Source: Peteryoungia wuzhouensis (GTDB taxonomy: Bacteria > Pseudomonadota > Alphaproteobacteria > Rhizobiales > Rhizobiaceae). From it: 64,000 bases of DNA. Within the stretch, counting starts at the first letter, position 1. Every line of letters begins with the position of its first letter. Below, piece by piece: positions 63,701-64,000 of this stretch. The stretch covers positions 429,164 through 493,163 of the forward strand of contig NZ_QJRY01000004.1 of the NCBI RefSeq assembly GCF_003205195.1, read 5' to 3'. The position numbers were made by a program, and so were the translations under genes. The notes under the pieces are model-generated. The model saw only the letters and a list, made by a program, of their open reading frames with translations. It had not been told where the DNA came from and did not search any database.

Positions 63701-63813
63701 GCCCCTCATCCGCCCTTCGGGCACCTTCTCCCCGCAGGCGGGGAGAAGGCCGAGACGGCCACCGCTTGCGCCCCCCTCTCCCCGCCTGCGGGGAGAGGGT
63801 AGGGTGAGGGGCA
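63701..63813. repeat. GC-rich palindromic intergenic element, copy 2 (family B)
   Basis: 113 bases nearly identical in layout to 20192-20305: GCCCCTCATCCGCCCTTCGG at the left end, the two inner hairpins, and GAGAGGGTAGGGTGAGGGGC at the right. Confidence 0.9.
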
Positions 63814-64000
63814 AAGGCCGTACGTTCGGACGCATTGGCGAAAAAAGGGGGATGAATTCCGAACATTTCCCAACAAAATCAAACCCCGACACATTTTCTC
63901 ATCCCCGCCCATTTTTCCTCCCTTAGACTCACAGCTGTCCCGCCCTCGGATACACCTGACGATGCGATGTCAGGCGAGGCGGGGCCGGCGCCGGGGTGGA
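63814..64000. other. Right-edge sequence without a recognised gene
   Basis: About 190 bases; a small hairpin CCTGAC-N8-GTCAGG is at 63954-63973. Nothing else could be assigned. Confidence 0.4.

Overview
The window is about 62% GC, gene-dense chromosomal DNA from an alphaproteobacterium, most likely a member of the Rhizobiaceae (Rhizobium/Agrobacterium/Ensifer group). Support comes from a NolR-like ArsR regulator, a fused trpE(G) gene preceded by a 14-codon Trp leader, a choXWV choline transporter, a DUF47-pit phosphate operon with a PHO box, a heme TonB receptor with TGA-N9-TCA iron-responsive operators, and several families of GC-rich palindromic intergenic elements of the kind common in rhizobial genomes. 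The genus is an inference from gene content only.

Layout. 1-1.7 kb: end of an aldose 1-epimerase-like gene, a small acidic protein and a rhodanese. 1.7-5.3 kb: a single-chain type ISP-like restriction-modification gene broken by an in-frame TAG, plus a small partner gene. 5.4-9 kb: DUF47-pit phosphate operon, a LivK-type binding protein and a small protein. 9-12 kb: omega-aminotransferase, NolR-like regulator and HugZ-like protein. 12-15.1 kb: choline transporter choXWV. 15.3-23.1 kb: cytochrome c, then an uncharacterised operon (coiled-coil protein, unknown protein, AAA ATPase, DUF559 nuclease-like protein behind a repeat, DUF6638-like, DUF2333-like). 23.2-28.5 kb: LuxR-type regulator, putR/putA proline catabolism, YqhA-like membrane protein. 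28.5-35 kb: exonuclease/phosphatase-fold protein, fhs, heme receptor, extensin-like protein. 35.1-39 kb: trpL attenuator and trpE(G), then a translationally coupled envelope trio. 39-43.3 kb: cation diffusion facilitator, queF, YciI-like protein, chemoreceptor. 43.4-49.4 kb: polar amino-acid ABC transporter, HupE/UreJ, MFS transporter with a large loop, small membrane protein. 49.5-58.6 kb: lipoprotein, ClC channel, SelO, SDR/XRE divergent pair, ABC exporter, DUF992 protein, PPOX-fold protein. 58.9-61.5 kb: dimethylglycine/sarcosine dehydrogenase-like protein. 61.5-63.5 kb: a visibly AT-richer patch with a novel membrane-anchored protein abutting a decapitated antitoxin-type gene, then stacked intergenic repeats.

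Functional links. Choline import (choXWV), the GcvT-type oxidoreductase at 58.9 kb and formate-THF ligase connect through betaine/one-carbon metabolism. Pit, heme receptor and trpE(G) each carry a readable control element: PHO box, paired iron operators, and a leaderless Trp attenuator.

Most noteworthy: the multi-gene AAA operon at 15.9-23.1 kb, the AT-rich gene next to a truncated antitoxin at 61.8-63.5 kb, the nonsense-interrupted restriction-modification gene, and the leaderless trpL attenuator. No tRNA, rRNA, CRISPR array or complete insertion sequence was recognised.
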